Shown here: piece by piece, positions 35,689 through 46,469 of the stretch
Layout of the letters: each line of letters begins with the position of its first letter
Position numbering within the stretch: position 1 is the stretch's first letter
Origin: Aquatica leii
Lineage: Eukaryota > Arthropoda > Insecta > Coleoptera > Lampyridae
DNA: 64,000 nucleotides
Assembly (NCBI GenBank): GCA_035610365.1
Contig: CM069435.1
Span: 63,733,389-63,797,388, forward strand
Reading direction: 5' to 3'
Notes under the pieces: model-generated
The model's input: only the letters and a program-made list of their open reading frames with translations
Databases searched by the model: none
What the model was told of the DNA's origin: nothing
Position numbers and translations under genes: made by a program

Positions 35689-35956
35689 TTGTTAGAAACT
35701 ACTACTAGAGATCATTTTGGACGTTTTATAGTAAACATTCCTTATAAAAACAATATCACTGCTCTTGCCGAATCCCACTCTTTAGCGTTAAAAACGATTT
35801 CATTTGTTAGAACGAAAATCACATCAGGTTTATCATTAAACGACACTCAGCACAACGGCCCTGTAATACAGAGCGATTTGTTTGATGTATTATTACGATT
35901 TCGTAAACATTTATGTCATTACAGCGGATATTCACTAAATATACCGACAAGTGTTA
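35689..35956 (+). pseudogene. BEL/Pao reverse transcriptase, 5' part
   Basis: The frame contains TTRDHFGRFIVNIPYKNNI and GLSLNDTQHNGPVIQSDLFD. These are the conserved linker and start of BEL/Pao RT, which copies element RNA into DNA. A short in-frame decay separates it from IYRQVL, the point of MITE insertion at 35956. The frame resumes correctly after the MITE with LVDP at 36807. Confidence 0.8.
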
Positions 35957-36806
35957 CAGCCGTATTCATAGTCGTTCGCCAACGACTCGCTGGCGTTTCT
36001 CCGCTCGCCAGAAGGAAATTTCAATGCATAATCGTTCGCCAGCAACGACGCGCATGCGTTCTACCACAAACTTCAGTGAAAACCTGGCAAGTCGCTGGCG
36101 AACGGTTGGAGGTAGTCGATACCATCTCCGGCAATTCTCTGGCATTTGGCAATTGCGAATTTTCGTTATTTTTAAAATAAAATGGAACGTGAATTAAAAA
36201 TAATTTATAATGCAAACAGAAACATTTTTGATCTGTAAATTTACTTACTTCGTCGGTATCAAATAAAGAAACCAGTATAAATGTTTTTCTTTGTATTTTT
36301 ATTTCATTTTTCTTATTTAAAAGCTGACATCTGACTATTAATTTAAATATTATAGGCATATTCGAGACATGGAAAACTCATTAGAAGTTTATAATGAGGA
36401 TCAATTTAAAAACGGTACAGATTTAGAAAAATTATAATACAAGACCACAAACGAAATTACTAATAGGAGATTACCGGTTATTAATTCTATCTATCTGAAT
36501 TTAAATAAAAACATTTTTTTTTCATCGTAAAAACACAAATAATATGTTTACTATCGTACATAGATAAATAGTTGCAAAAATTTGATATATTTAAACACGT
36601 GCATTTCATGTAAACATGTAAAGAAATGAAATGCGCATGATCAGTAAGACAAACTTTTGCCGGCGTGGCGAACGGCGGGAGAACGACTATGCAACACAAA
36701 TTATGTTTTAGCTGTTCGCCGGAGAAACCTCCAACGAAACCGCCAGCAAATCGCCGGCGAGTCGCTAGCAACTCGCCGGCGCGGCGATCGTCTATGAATA
36801 CGGCTG
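35957..36806. mobile_element. PIF/Harbinger-like MITE with TTA target duplication, inside BEL/Pao RT
   Basis: The left end cagccgtattcatagtcg and the right end in reverse complement cagccgtattcatagacg match over 15 bases. Further inverted similarity lies in GC-rich cgccggcga-type blocks. The element is flanked by TTA on both sides (35954-35956 and 36807-36809). Removing it restores the BEL frame IYRQVL-VDP. A 3-bp TTA/TAA duplication with short inverted ends is typical of PIF/Harbinger. It is 850 bp and has no transposase-like frame. GC-rich ends stand out against the AT-rich host. Confidence 0.82.
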
Positions 36807-36869
36807 TTAGTCGACCCAGGTCAACAAAACACACAATTGATTCTTTAAAGGTCAAATCAAAATTCAAAT

Positions 36870-37440
36870 ATTTCCTATTATCAACTCAATATTGTTACCT
36901 ACGGTACAGCAGCAGCATCATTCTTAGCGATTAGATGTTTAAAACAATTAGCTTTAGATAACCGTTCTACTTATCCTCTGGCATCTCAAGCAATAGAATA
37001 CAATGTTTACGTCGACGATCTTTTAACCAGATCAAATTCCACTAATAGCTTGTTAAAATTACAATCTCACATGTCCGAAATCATAATTCGGCAGGTTTCA
37101 TGTTACGAAAGTGGTCTTCAAACAACAGAAGTTTGCTAAAACATTTGCGATGAACTAAATCCTCTAAGAATCATACGGTCCAAATTTTTGACCAATAACG
37201 ATCCCGAACTTGGCATTTTATGGGTTTCCGGTTCAGATGATTCGCTATATAGCATTCGAAAGATGCTGAAAAAATCACCAAACGTTCCGTGTTTGCTACC
37301 ACAGCACAAATATTCGATCCTTTAAGACGACTAGGTCCCCTCATCATTTAAGCAAAGATCATATTCCAAACATTAAGGTAACTTGGGATGAAGGTCTTCC
37401 TATGCATATTTCCACAAAATGGTAAAATTTCGTGACCAAT
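36870..37440 (+). pseudogene. BEL/Pao reverse transcriptase / RNase H part, copy 1
   Basis: Frames read IVTYGTAAASFLAIRCLKQ, DNRSTYPLASQAIEYNVYVDD (YVDD catalytic box), then SNSTNSLLKLQ and later LRKWSSNNRSLLKHL in a shifted frame. This is the palm of BEL/Pao RT and the segment leading to RNase H. Several frame changes. It breaks at the TIR-element insertion at about 37441. Confidence 0.82.
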
Positions 37441-37441
37441 T

Positions 37442-37788
37442 ACACTGGTCTACAAAAAAATATTTTTTTATCGAGCCCTGACACTATTCCGAGTGATTCT
37501 TATGTAAAATGACGTCCTGAATCCAAATATGTCTTCCGTTTTCTTACATCACCCACCATTTTCGAGGGAGCCCCAAATCTCTAATTTTACCACTTTTCGA
37601 TAAATTAATTATAATTTATTTATCGAACGATAATAATAATTATTATAATAACAAATATATGCACATGAATTTAATTTAAATGGGAAAAAGAACTATTTTA
37701 GCTATAAACAGTAATAAATAAAAAGATATTCATCGTTACTTGGTACAGCTCTCTCGTTTCAAAAACCAGCAGTACTCCGCCACCATGC
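37442..37788 (-). mobile_element. Truncated end of the ACACTGGTCTGC TIR transposon
   Basis: acactggtctacaaaaaaat to catgcta matches 19197-19583 closely: TIR, spacer and the last codons of the transposase-like gene. A deletion of about 28 bp removes the stop-codon region. The other end is missing, and BEL/Pao sequence resumes at once (atcgtgtttcagagatcc). It shows the family was active after BEL copy 1 inserted. Confidence 0.85.
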
Positions 37789-38059
37789 TAATCGTGTTTC
37801 AGAGATCCAATAATTAGCCACTACTCAACATTGAAAACATGTCCGATATTACGATAACCTCGCGGATCCCGAGACGTTAAAATAAGACATGCCCGGCCAG
37901 TTCAACCAGAGCTAATGTCAATTACATTAGAATCACGCGCGTCATAGTCGTTATTGAAAAGCAATCAACGGAATAATTTTCAAAATTATCTTCATTAAAA
38001 AAAACTATAAGCGGTCATTGCATATATTTACAGCTTTTTATATAATTCAATAAATAAAC

Positions 38060-39270
38060 GAGATAACAAAATAATAGAAGCCCTCAGTACAGAAGAAATA
38101 GATGGGGCTTTCTTAAAGCTAATAAAAAGTGTCCAACACGAAACGTTTTACAAGGAATTTAGTAGATTAAGTAACGGCAAACCTCTTAATCCCAAAAGTT
38201 CTTTATTACCTTTAAATGCGTATCTTAACAACGATGGTCTTTTGCGAACCGGTGGTCGCATTCGATTATCCAATTACAGGCACCATAAAAGGAACCCATT
38301 GTTCTTGCTTCATCACATTGGTTATCTAAATTAATCTGCATAAAAAAACATATTAGATTGCTACATCAGCTTCTTTCATCAGTATGAGATAGGTACTGGC
38401 CAATTGCTGCCAGAGGAATGTTACGTACATTTATACATCAGTGTACCATTTGTTTCCGTGCAAATCCAAAATCAATTAATCCTCTCAAGCGAGATTTATC
38501 AAAAAATCACCCTATGCAAGCACCCCCTGTTTACAATTGCGGAGTAGACTATGCAGGTCCGGTAATGAATAAAAATAAGAAAGGACGAGGTTCTACACTA
38601 AATAAGGCCTGCATATGCATTTTCGTTTGTTGCTCAACAAAGGCGATCCATCTTGACTTAGTAACAGATTGGAGTACAAAAGCATTCAAAAGATTTGTAG
38701 CGCGCAAAAGCCAATCCTTAAACGTATACTCAAATAACGGTAGTAATTTTTAGGGAGCTAAGGCAGAGCTAACCGAATTAAACTCATTTTTATCCAAGGC
38801 CAAAGCAAAAAAGGCTTTAATATATTTTTGCAATTCTATAAATACGTCATGGCATTTCATACCACCACGATCACCTCACTTTGGAGGTCAGTGGGAGGCC
38901 AGTGTAAAATCTGTCAAATTCCATTTAAAACGAGTAGCATTAAATACTTCTCTTGCATTTGAAGAATTCTATACGTTGTTAACGCAAATTGAGACATATT
39001 ATGAAAATACAACTAAGCAAATATCAACATATTATGAAAATACAACTGCATTTCTGGAAACGCTGAAGCAAGAAGTACATCCACAAAATCCAAACTCGTT
39101 CGAAATGGAACACCAATCCCAAAAACATCATGCAACCAGGAGCGCTAGCTCTAATACGAGACGACAACCTGCCATCTTTAAAATGGTTGTTTAAAGTTTA
39201 ATATAGTAATTTGCTTTAAGTAATTGTATACTGCAGTTATCAATTGAAATTAGCATTTCAATGAGAGGCG
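38060..39270 (+). pseudogene. BEL/Pao integrase, copy 1
   Basis: Frames give FYKEFSRLSNGKPLNP, LLRTGGRIRLSNY (N-terminal region), CTICFRANPK (zinc-binding), NCGVDYAGPVM (first catalytic Asp), CCSTKAIHLDLVTD, VYSNNGSNF and FGGQWEASVKSVKFHLK (Glu). The second catalytic Asp, normally in YSDNGTNF, is Asn. The end is rearranged: a short repeat (catattatgaaaatacaact) is present twice at about 38996-39050. An in-frame TAG lies at 38754. Confidence 0.85.
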
Positions 39271-39271
39271 A

Positions 39272-39388
39272 AATGTTCCGTCTTATCTGCATAGTTCTAG
39301 GATTTAGTTAAATATTGTACATATTGTTTCTGTTTGTGTCATTCTCCTTTGTTTAAAATCTCTTTTACTTTAAGTAGGATTAAGATTC
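39272..39388 (+). repeat. Partial 3' LTR of BEL/Pao copy 1
   Basis: tgttccgtcttatctgcatag, ggatttagttaaatattgtac and aagtaggattaagattcaag match the starts of the LTRs at 43577 and 46470. A purine tract (gagaggcgaaa) precedes it. It is truncated at the junction with the duplicated module beginning tttcatataatttaaac. Confidence 0.82.
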
Positions 39389-40935
39389 AAGTTTCATATA
39401 ATTTAAACAAATACTTTATTTACTAACATTTAAGTTCGGTGATTAAATATTGCTTTTGTACTTATTGTGTCAAGAAAAAGTTTTACCATTTATTTAACGT
39501 TTTAATGTTTATATTCACGGGAATCTATCCCCTTCATCCCCTCTTTCGTAGGTACGCTACGGTAAAACACAATGTAAGCTAAATATGATTCGGTAATAAT
39601 TAATGATAAAAAAATATTTACGAGGATAATTTAATAGACAAGTGTTTTTAACTGTCGATTTAGTTTACATTCTTATAATTTGTATACTATATAACTTCCT
39701 ATAATTCGTAAATTGGCTTCGTGTTTTAAATGTAAGCACACGCAGCCAATTCATAAATTTTATGCTGTAGTAATACTTTTCTAATTCAATTGAAGTTAAT
39801 TACGTTAAAAACATATCATGACATACAACCAAAATCATCCACGTACATCCAAATATATCCACATACATTTGAATATCTTTACGTACATCCAAATATTTCC
39901 ACGTACATCCAAGTATTCCATGTACATCCATGTATATCCAGAAACATCCAAATATCTCCACATACATCCTGGTATATCCAAATATCTCCATGTGCATCGA
40001 AAGTGACCAACCCCTCGTAAAAAATCCATTAAACAAGAGTGGAAAAAAAACTAAACAGAGTATTTTGTGAAGTCTATACATATTGCTTTAGTATGACATG
40101 ACCGTCAAGAATTAAAACAGATACGTTCCACCATTGATGATATATCTTGTTCCACGTGCCCTGAAGAGAACAATAATCAGGAGTGCGTTATTTTGGCACA
40201 TCAATTCGTTTTAGAGTTATTATATTTGCTTACTTTATATGTTTTTATATACACGTTAGTATTTCAAATACTTTATGTTTTTATATACACGTTAGTATTT
40301 CAAATATGATAGAACTATTGTATCCGAAATTCAAAATAGCTCAACGGTTTCCTAAGAAGCAAAATTTTATAGCCAATATAAAAAATACTAAACAAATCAA
40401 AAATACGGCCAAAACGCATTGCTAAAAAATATCACACTTAAAAATTATAACAAAAAATTAAAAATCGTTTTTCTATATTTAACAGTGACTTAAAGTACTT
40501 AAAAATAACGTAATTAAGAAAATCAAAGTAATTAATACTTTAATTTACGTAATATATTGCATATGGACACGATAATACGTAAACATGATAGCGTAATGCA
40601 TTTTATCAAACTTAATTGCAAGAATAATCTAAGCAAAAAAAAATTCGATGAACTTGAAAATTTATAAACAAATACGTATAATAATCCCTTGGTAGAATCG
40701 AGACCGCAGTATTCAGTTAAATTATGTACAACAGCAAGAGACTTGCATCCTACACAAAAAATAAACTATTTTGTGTAAAACCATTTTCTAAAGAAACTAA
40801 TCTTGATGGAATGAATGTACCACCTACAGTATTTTATAGTCAAAAATATGGTAAGTTGAATTATTATTCTACTCTCGTTAAACCTCGGAAACACACACAT
40901 GCATGTTATCATCATTAATTCATTACTTTTTCATT
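39389..40935 (+). repeat. Duplicated 5' module of copy B (partner 47828-49240)
   Basis: From tttcatataatttaaacaaa through a minisatellite, the phrase tagaactattgtatccgaaa, exon 1 of copy B and the first part of intron 1, the sequence recurs in order at 47828-49240. It therefore carries upstream region, exon 1 and donor of a terpene-synthase-like gene. Differences are scattered substitutions and indels, including about 60 extra bases near 48215 in the partner. Confidence 0.9.
39832..39999. repeat. Minisatellite, unit about 20-24 bp (CATCCAAATATCTCCACATA-like)
   Basis: About eight degenerate units, alternating catccaaatatctcc and acgtacatcc-type halves. Both strands stay open because the repeat encodes Tyr/Ile/His/Ser-rich reading frames, which are by-products. 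It lies about 0.9 kb upstream of exon 1 of copy B. Related arrays occur at 43140-43210 and 48325-48455. Confidence 0.85.
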
Positions 40936-42597
40936 TACAACTAATTGTACTCTTACTTTATCTTAAATCAAGTATTTCTATCACTGATTAGCATAAACAA
41001 TTCAATTTTTTATTAAAGATAGAATAAAATCTTATCAAAAACAAAATAATAGCATCGACTTATGAACATATACATTTTAGAATTGTTTGTTACATTAATA
41101 AAAGCAGTTTTCATATTATGAACAAAACTAACACAAATTGTTTCGTTATCAACCATTTTTTAGAGAAAAAATGTATTGCCGACAGTGTTTTATAGTTTTT
41201 ATGGTATTCTTGTAAAATGCCATTCAGCTTATGTTTTCATGTCACTAATCATCAAAACTGTAAAGACTTCATCTTACTTTAAAACAAATTCTATCTTTAT
41301 AATATATGTATAAATGTGTATATTTTTGTTTATAAACACTTACAAAAAATGTTAATTTATGTTTAATTTCAAGTAAATAACGATTTTGTTAAAATTTATA
41401 ATTTAGCTGTAGATTCGAAAGAACAGTTTAAAGCACTTTCTTCGTATGTAATCTATTGGTTAATGAAAAATATCCAATTCCCAGACGATTTAATAAAAAC
41501 CAACTTAAAAAATACAATAAACTACAATGTATTAGACAACGATTATTATGCCAGTTTTCCAATTGCTTCAGCTTATAAATCTCTAGTTTCTCCAGAAATG
41601 GATACAGAAGAAAATCTTAAATTAGCATATATTTTAGAATGGTGCGTAGAAATGGTAAGTACTAATTCATCAACAGTTTTAAATAATCGGTAATTTTTTT
41701 AAGATAACCATAGGATACTTTATGATTGATGATATAATAGACTCCTCAAATTTCCGCTGGAACAGACCTTGTTGGAATTTATCAAACAAAGGCATATTAA
41801 AGAACATCAAATTTTTAGAATATGCTTCTTATAAATTATTTCAAAACCATTTCTGTAACAAACCGTATTACACAAATTGGCTCGAACTTATGCATTACTC
41901 TATTAATAGGACTATGTTTGCACAAACTATGGATATTAACAAATGCTTTATAAAGATAGGACAAAATAAATTAAAATGGAACTCCATGGATATGTTTAAA
42001 TGCTTTGCTGAACAAAAAACGTACTTTTTTAATAGTCGTTTGTCGATTTATTCTGGTTATTGGCTTGCTGGCAGAAAGGAACCGTACCCACACGGTCAGA
42101 TGGATAATGTACTAAAAAAAATTGCTCATATACAACAAGCTCAAGTAATTTGTTTATGCACATATTTTTATTTAACATAAATAATCATTCGCAAATTTTT
42201 CAACTATGCAACTAAAACTCGTCTATTTTTAGAATGACATTTGGGACCTGTATGAAAATGGTACATATCATGGAAAAACAAGCAGTGATATAGGCGAAAA
42301 AAATTCACTTGGTTACTTGCAAAAGCTCATCAATTAGCAAATTCCACACAACTAAAGTTGATCCAAGATAATTATGGAAAAAAAGAAACACAAAACTATG
42401 AGGTGGTGCTAAAGGTTTACGAGGAATTAGATATGTACAATCAGTATTGTCGATTTAAAGTCGATAATCTTCAAGATGTTAACAAAAAAATTGAAGAGAT
42501 ACCAGATAAATCCATACAAAATGTTTTATATCAATGTGTACATATAATTAAAACAATGGATACCGCAATATTGCATGATAAATATTTGTCTGCATAA
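40724..42597 (+). CDS. IDS-related terpene-synthase-like gene, copy B (best preserved)
   Basis: Exons: 40724-40850, 41413-41654 (41407 is an equally in-frame acceptor), 41704-42144 and 42233-42597. The introns include one of 49 nt (gtaagt...ttttaag). They encode about 391 residues, the size of insect farnesyl diphosphate synthases, with a basic N-terminus that could be a transit peptide. Seen: LEWCVEM, FMIDDIIDSS (first Asp-rich motif), FRWNRPCWNL, MFAQTMDINK, AEQKTYFF, IQQAQNDIWD (second motif with Asn first), DNYGKKE and VYEELDMYNQY. The GGKxxR-type site of prenyltransferases is replaced around YNVLDNDYY, and the Arg-Arg after the first motif is Arg-Trp. I infer a terpene synthase that ionises a prenyl diphosphate rather than elongating it. 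One lesion: 7 instead of 8 A at about 42298-42304 shifts exon 4. Allowing for it, the frame is open to the stop. Confidence 0.78.
41100..41215 (+). pseudogene. Decayed alternative exon 1 within intron 1 of copy B
   Basis: cattttagaattgtttg, aaagcagttttcatattatg, gtttcgttatcaacca and gccgacagtgttttatag match exon 1 of copy A and its flank (32840-32990) in order. The conserved tcaaaaacatagtaagt end is missing, so no donor remains. Copy B thus has its own exon 1 upstream and a dead A-type exon 1 downstream. Confidence 0.7.
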
Positions 42598-43289
42598 TAT
42601 CATAGTTTCTGTATTGATTATTAGTATATCATGATATAATTTTTTGTTACTGTCTCGCATGTTTATTTGTTTCACAAAGTTTTCTATTAATAGAAGAAAA
42701 AATAAAACTGAAAAAAAATTGCAACTAGTTTCATGTGTACAAAAAAATAAAAATTAAAACAAAATCTCATGTTCGACATTTATTTAACCGTGGTTAAAAA
42801 ATTGTGTTATAATCAGTATTCAATCGTCTGTCTCGTTTATCTGATAAATAAGCTACACGTGACAGAACTGAGTTTATAGCAAAACGGTCGTTCAATTTTT
42901 AAATTGTGCCGGTAATCCTAAAAACAAATCAAACATTCAAAAATAATCGAGATTACGCAATATTTTTCATTCAATAAACAATGATAGATCATGTAAAAAT
43001 GCGCACACTTTCTTACAATACCTGTATAGAAGAATGGAGTTTCACTATATGTTATTATAGATTTATTATTTAATAAATTTGCTACTGCGATGACATAAAA
43101 AAACGACGGGTTAGTCATTATAAAATCTCCACTAAATATCCGCGTATATTAAAGTATTTCCACATACATCGAAGTATCTCCATGTACATCCAATATTCAA
43201 GTACATCCAGACGCCAAAGCCAAATTACTTCAACCTTGAATTAAATAAGAAGTGGAATACATATTTAGGATTTTTATATAATATAATTT
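42598..43289. other. AT-rich 3' flank of copy B with short minisatellite remnant
   Basis: AATAAA-type signals occur near 42700. At about 43140-43210 there is a short run of the tccacatacatc/tccatgtacatcc minisatellite seen at 39.8 and 48.3 kb. Nothing else is recognised. Confidence 0.55.
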
Positions 43290-43550
43290 TTATGTACAAT
43301 ATTTAAAAAATTTAGAATATTAACTCAAATATAAAATTTTAAACGTGTTTTTCCAATTTCCCTAGCCATCACACTATTAGCCATTTATGTACAAAGAGCG
43401 ATATTATGATGATTACGCCCGGAGAGCAACTTAATGCAGCCCGAGAACTCTGATCCGAGGAATGCATGTTGCTCAATGGGCGTAATCATCCAGTAACGCC
43501 AGTGGTGCATATAAGATTTTATTTTTCACTTTATATAAAATATATATGTT
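43290..43550. repeat. Partner of the duplicated segment at 34920-35165
   Basis: It matches the segment downstream of copy A in order and orientation (tgaaattttaaa/aaaattttaaacgtg, cactattagccatttatg, gatgattacgcccgg, gattttatttttcacttta). BEL/Pao copy 2 begins about 27 bp later. Confidence 0.85.
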
Positions 43551-43576
43551 TACATATTTCGTATCCTAGGTATTGT

Positions 43577-43790
43577 TCCGTCTAACCTGCATAGTTCCAG
43601 GATTTAGTAAAATGCTGTACATATTCTTTCTGTTTGTATCATAATCCTTTGTTTGAATTCTCCTTTCCTTTAAGTAGGATTAAGATTCAAGTTACCTGGC
43701 ATTCTTAGGGGCTTACTACGTGACCTCGGGGCCTGGTACAACTTTCGTTTTGTCATTGGTAATTAGTTTTTCAGTTTTTAATCCTAATTT
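43577..43790 (+). repeat. 5' LTR of BEL/Pao copy 2 (3' limit approximate)
   Basis: tgttccgtctaacctgcatag, aagtaggattaagattcaag and acaactttcgttttgtcatt are shared with the 3' LTR at 46470. Similarity is lost after about 43780. Confidence 0.75.
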
Positions 43791-43904
43791 AAGTTAACAT
43801 TCAACGATTTTATTATTTACGTAGCGCGTTAAAGGGCGAAGTTGCACAAAAAATTAAAACATAGCTAATAACAGAGTTGCGTAGCAAACTTTAACTAGAA
43901 AATT

Positions 43905-44420
43905 TGAAAATAAAAAATTAGCCAACAAACAAACAACAATCTCGAAGCTTTATTCAATTTAGAACCTGTCAAGCGCGATAATTATTCTCAGTTGCAGAAC
44001 TTTTTAGATGATCTCACAAAAATTATGCATGTACTAAAAGAATAAGAACAACCTACAATAGATACATTATTCATTCACATAATCAGTCCTAAGTTAACAT
44101 TTACCGCTCATCAGAAATGAGAGTCGCACGTAAGAAGATATTATTTTTCCACGTTCTTTTAGATGCTGATATATTTTAGGACTTACTTTGTGTCGGACAA
44201 CACTAATTAGGCAAAAATAAACCTATCTTACAAAAAACAAAATTAGGTTGGATAATCGGTAGTCCAATTACTAAAGATAAGTTGCATAATCGTTAGCATG
44301 TGTGAGTACTTTACAAGAAGAGCAAACCCAAGAACAATTACAGATGTTCTGGGAGATGAAAGATGTAAAAATAATTATAGCCCATACTCGAACAAGCAAT
44401 ATTGCAAAGGTCATTTTCGT
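43905..44420 (+). pseudogene. BEL/Pao gag and protease-end fragments, copy 2
   Basis: Frames read SFIQFRTCQAR in one phase and FNLEPVKRDNYSQLQNFLDD in the other, then TLFIHIISPKL (gag). From about 44160, LLDADIF and LCVGQH, then PILQKTKLGWIIGSP (protease C-terminal region), then EQLQMFWEMKDV (the linker before RT). The middle of gag and most of the protease are deleted. Confidence 0.7.
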
Positions 44421-45202
44421 ATTTCTGTCATAATTATGACGATACCAGTGGCGTAGCCACAGGAGCAGTGAAAACTTTGTATAAAACGACGATTCGACAT
44501 CTATCTTCCTTCGTTAGGGTCGGTTGTCGTAGGTAAACGATAAAAAAAAAGAAATTAAGAAACGATACTATCATTTTGTTACTTGAATTAGTATTTTATT
44601 TCTTGATGTACTTTGGGGATTGCGGATTTGAAATTTTCTTTTCTCTAGCCTAGACGTTCAGTACATTACTAATCCGTAAGAAAAAGTGGCGCAAAGGGCA
44701 TTGGTATTCGGAATAGTACTTTTTTTTCTAATCATCCAACCCACGACCATCTGCGGCGAAGCTAGCCAAACATCTAAGACTATAAATTTTTTATCACCTC
44801 CTCTAATCTGTACGTTACAATATAAGTTTACCTAGACTTGTGTGCGGCTTTACTTTTAGTTGGTTTAATAAAACAAGTCGTAACAGGTCTCAATATTGAA
44901 ATTGAATACATATTTTATTGGGCTGCTTCTACCACAACGTTAAATTGGTTGCGTGGACCCCTCAACTGATGGGAAACGTTCTTAGCCAATCGTGTTTCAG
45001 AGATCCAACAATTAACCACTACTCAACATTGGAAACATGTCCGATCTTACGATAATCTCGCGGATCTATTATCCCAAGACGTTTCACCATGTAAACTACC
45101 TTTTATATCTTTATGGTAGCATAGCCCCGAACGGTTAAAATACGACAGCCCGGCCAGTCAAACCAAACCTAATGTCAATTAGAATCACGCGCGTTATAGT
45201 CG

Positions 45203-46420
45203 TTGTTCAAAAGCAATCAATGGAATAATTTTCAAAATAATAGAACCCCTCAGTACAGAAGAAAGAGGCCTTTCTTAAAACTAATAAAAAACGTCCAATA
45301 CGAAACGTTTTACAAGGAATTTAGTAGATTAACTAACGGCAAACCTCTTAATTCCAAAAGCCCTTTATTACCTTTAAATGCGTTTCTTCACAACGATGGT
45401 CTTTTGCGAACCGGTGGTCGCATTCGTTTATCCAATTACAGGCACCATAAAAAGAAATCCATTGTTCTTGCTTCATCACATTGGTTATCTAAATAAATCT
45501 TCACAACAAAGCATATTAGATTGTTACATTGTGGAGTTAATCAGCTTTTTTCATCAGTCCAAGATAATTTATACATCAGTGTACGATTTCTTTCCGTGCA
45601 AATCCAAAATCAATTAATCCTCTCATGCGAGGTTTACCAAAAAATCATGCAATCACCCCCTTTTTCAATTGCCGAGTAGACTATGCAAGTCCGGTAATGA
45701 TTAAAAATAAGAAGGGACGAGATTCTAAACTAAATAAGGCCTGCATATGCATTCTCGTTTGTTGCTCAACAAAGGCGATCCATCTTGACTTAGTAACAGA
45801 TCGGAGTACGAAAGCATTTTTAACCGCATTCAAAATATTTGTAGCGCGCAGAGGTCAATCTTTAAACGTATACTCAAATAACGGTACTAATTTTAAGGGA
45901 GCTAAGGCAGAGCTAACCGAATTAAACTCATTTCTATCTAAAGCCAAAGCAAAAAAAGCTTTAATATATGGTTTTGATTCTATACATATGTCATGCCATT
46001 TCATACCACCACGATCACTTTGGAGGTCAGTGGGAGGCCGGTGTAAAATCTGTCAAGTTCCATTTAAAACGAGTTGCATTAAATACTTCTCTTACATATG
46101 AAGAATTCTATACGTTATTAACGCAAATTGAGACCGTATTAAACTCCCGCCCATAGCTCACCGCTATGCCAGAGCCCGATTTGATCAACATGGCGGATAA
46201 CAGGCTAAGCAAATATCAACATATTATAAAAGTACAACAGCATCTCAAGAAACGCTGGAGCAAGGAGTACATCTACGAACTCCAAGCTCGTTCGAAATAC
46301 TCGCGCTGTGTCAATGAAAATGGTGTTAATGTGCAATCTGCAAAATTTGTGCGTTTCCGAACGATGACGACAGTGACAATATTTGAACAACGTTTAATAT
46401 ATTATTTTGCTTTAAGTAAT
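45203..46420 (+). pseudogene. BEL/Pao integrase, copy 2
   Basis: After RNase H remnants (44.98-45.08 kb), frames give LLRTGGRIRL-like sequence, FNCRVDYASPVM (first Asp), CCSTKAIHLDLVTDRS, VYSNNGTNFKGAKAEL, IPPRS then, after a frame change, FGGQWEAGVKSVKFHLKRV and LTQIETVLNSRP followed by TAG. The C-terminal chromatin-facing part (KVQQHLKKRWSKEYI) follows. As in copy 1 the second catalytic Asp is Asn (YSNNG). Open over 158 codons at 45625-46101. Confidence 0.86.
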
Positions 46421-46469
46421 TGTATATTCAAGTTATCAATTGAAATTAGTATTTCAATGGGAGGCGGAA

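Larger units (their letters stand above)
35480..39388 (+). mobile_element. BEL/Pao LTR retrotransposon, copy 1, truncated and with nested insertions
   Basis: Order on the + strand: end of protease and linker (LCVGQH), RT beginning with GRFIVNIPYKNN and FDVLLRFRKHL, RT continuing after an insertion with VTYGTAAASFLAIR and VYVDDLLTRS (37.0 kb), RNase H tail, integrase zinc-binding and core regions (38.1-39.0 kb), a purine tract, and the start of a 3' LTR at 39272 (tgttccgtct). No 5' LTR, gag or protease body is seen. A PIF-like MITE (35957-36806) and a truncated TIR-element end (37442-37788) are inserted. The LTR breaks off at about 39388, where the duplicated 5' module of copy B begins. Confidence 0.88.

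Noticed and set aside
35913..36359. Open frames on both strands within the PIF-like MITE (for example Arg/Ser-rich)
   Set aside because: They come from its GC-rich inverted repeats and show no transposase motifs; BEL coding sequence resumes exactly after the element.
39790..40081. Open frames on both strands rich in Tyr, His and Ile
   Set aside because: They are translations of the 20-24 bp minisatellite and are open only because of its unit composition.
44450..44870. Possible hAT-like insertion starting at cagtggcgtagccacagg in BEL copy 2
   Set aside because: No matching opposite end or target duplication was found, so only a replacement of RT sequence can be stated.
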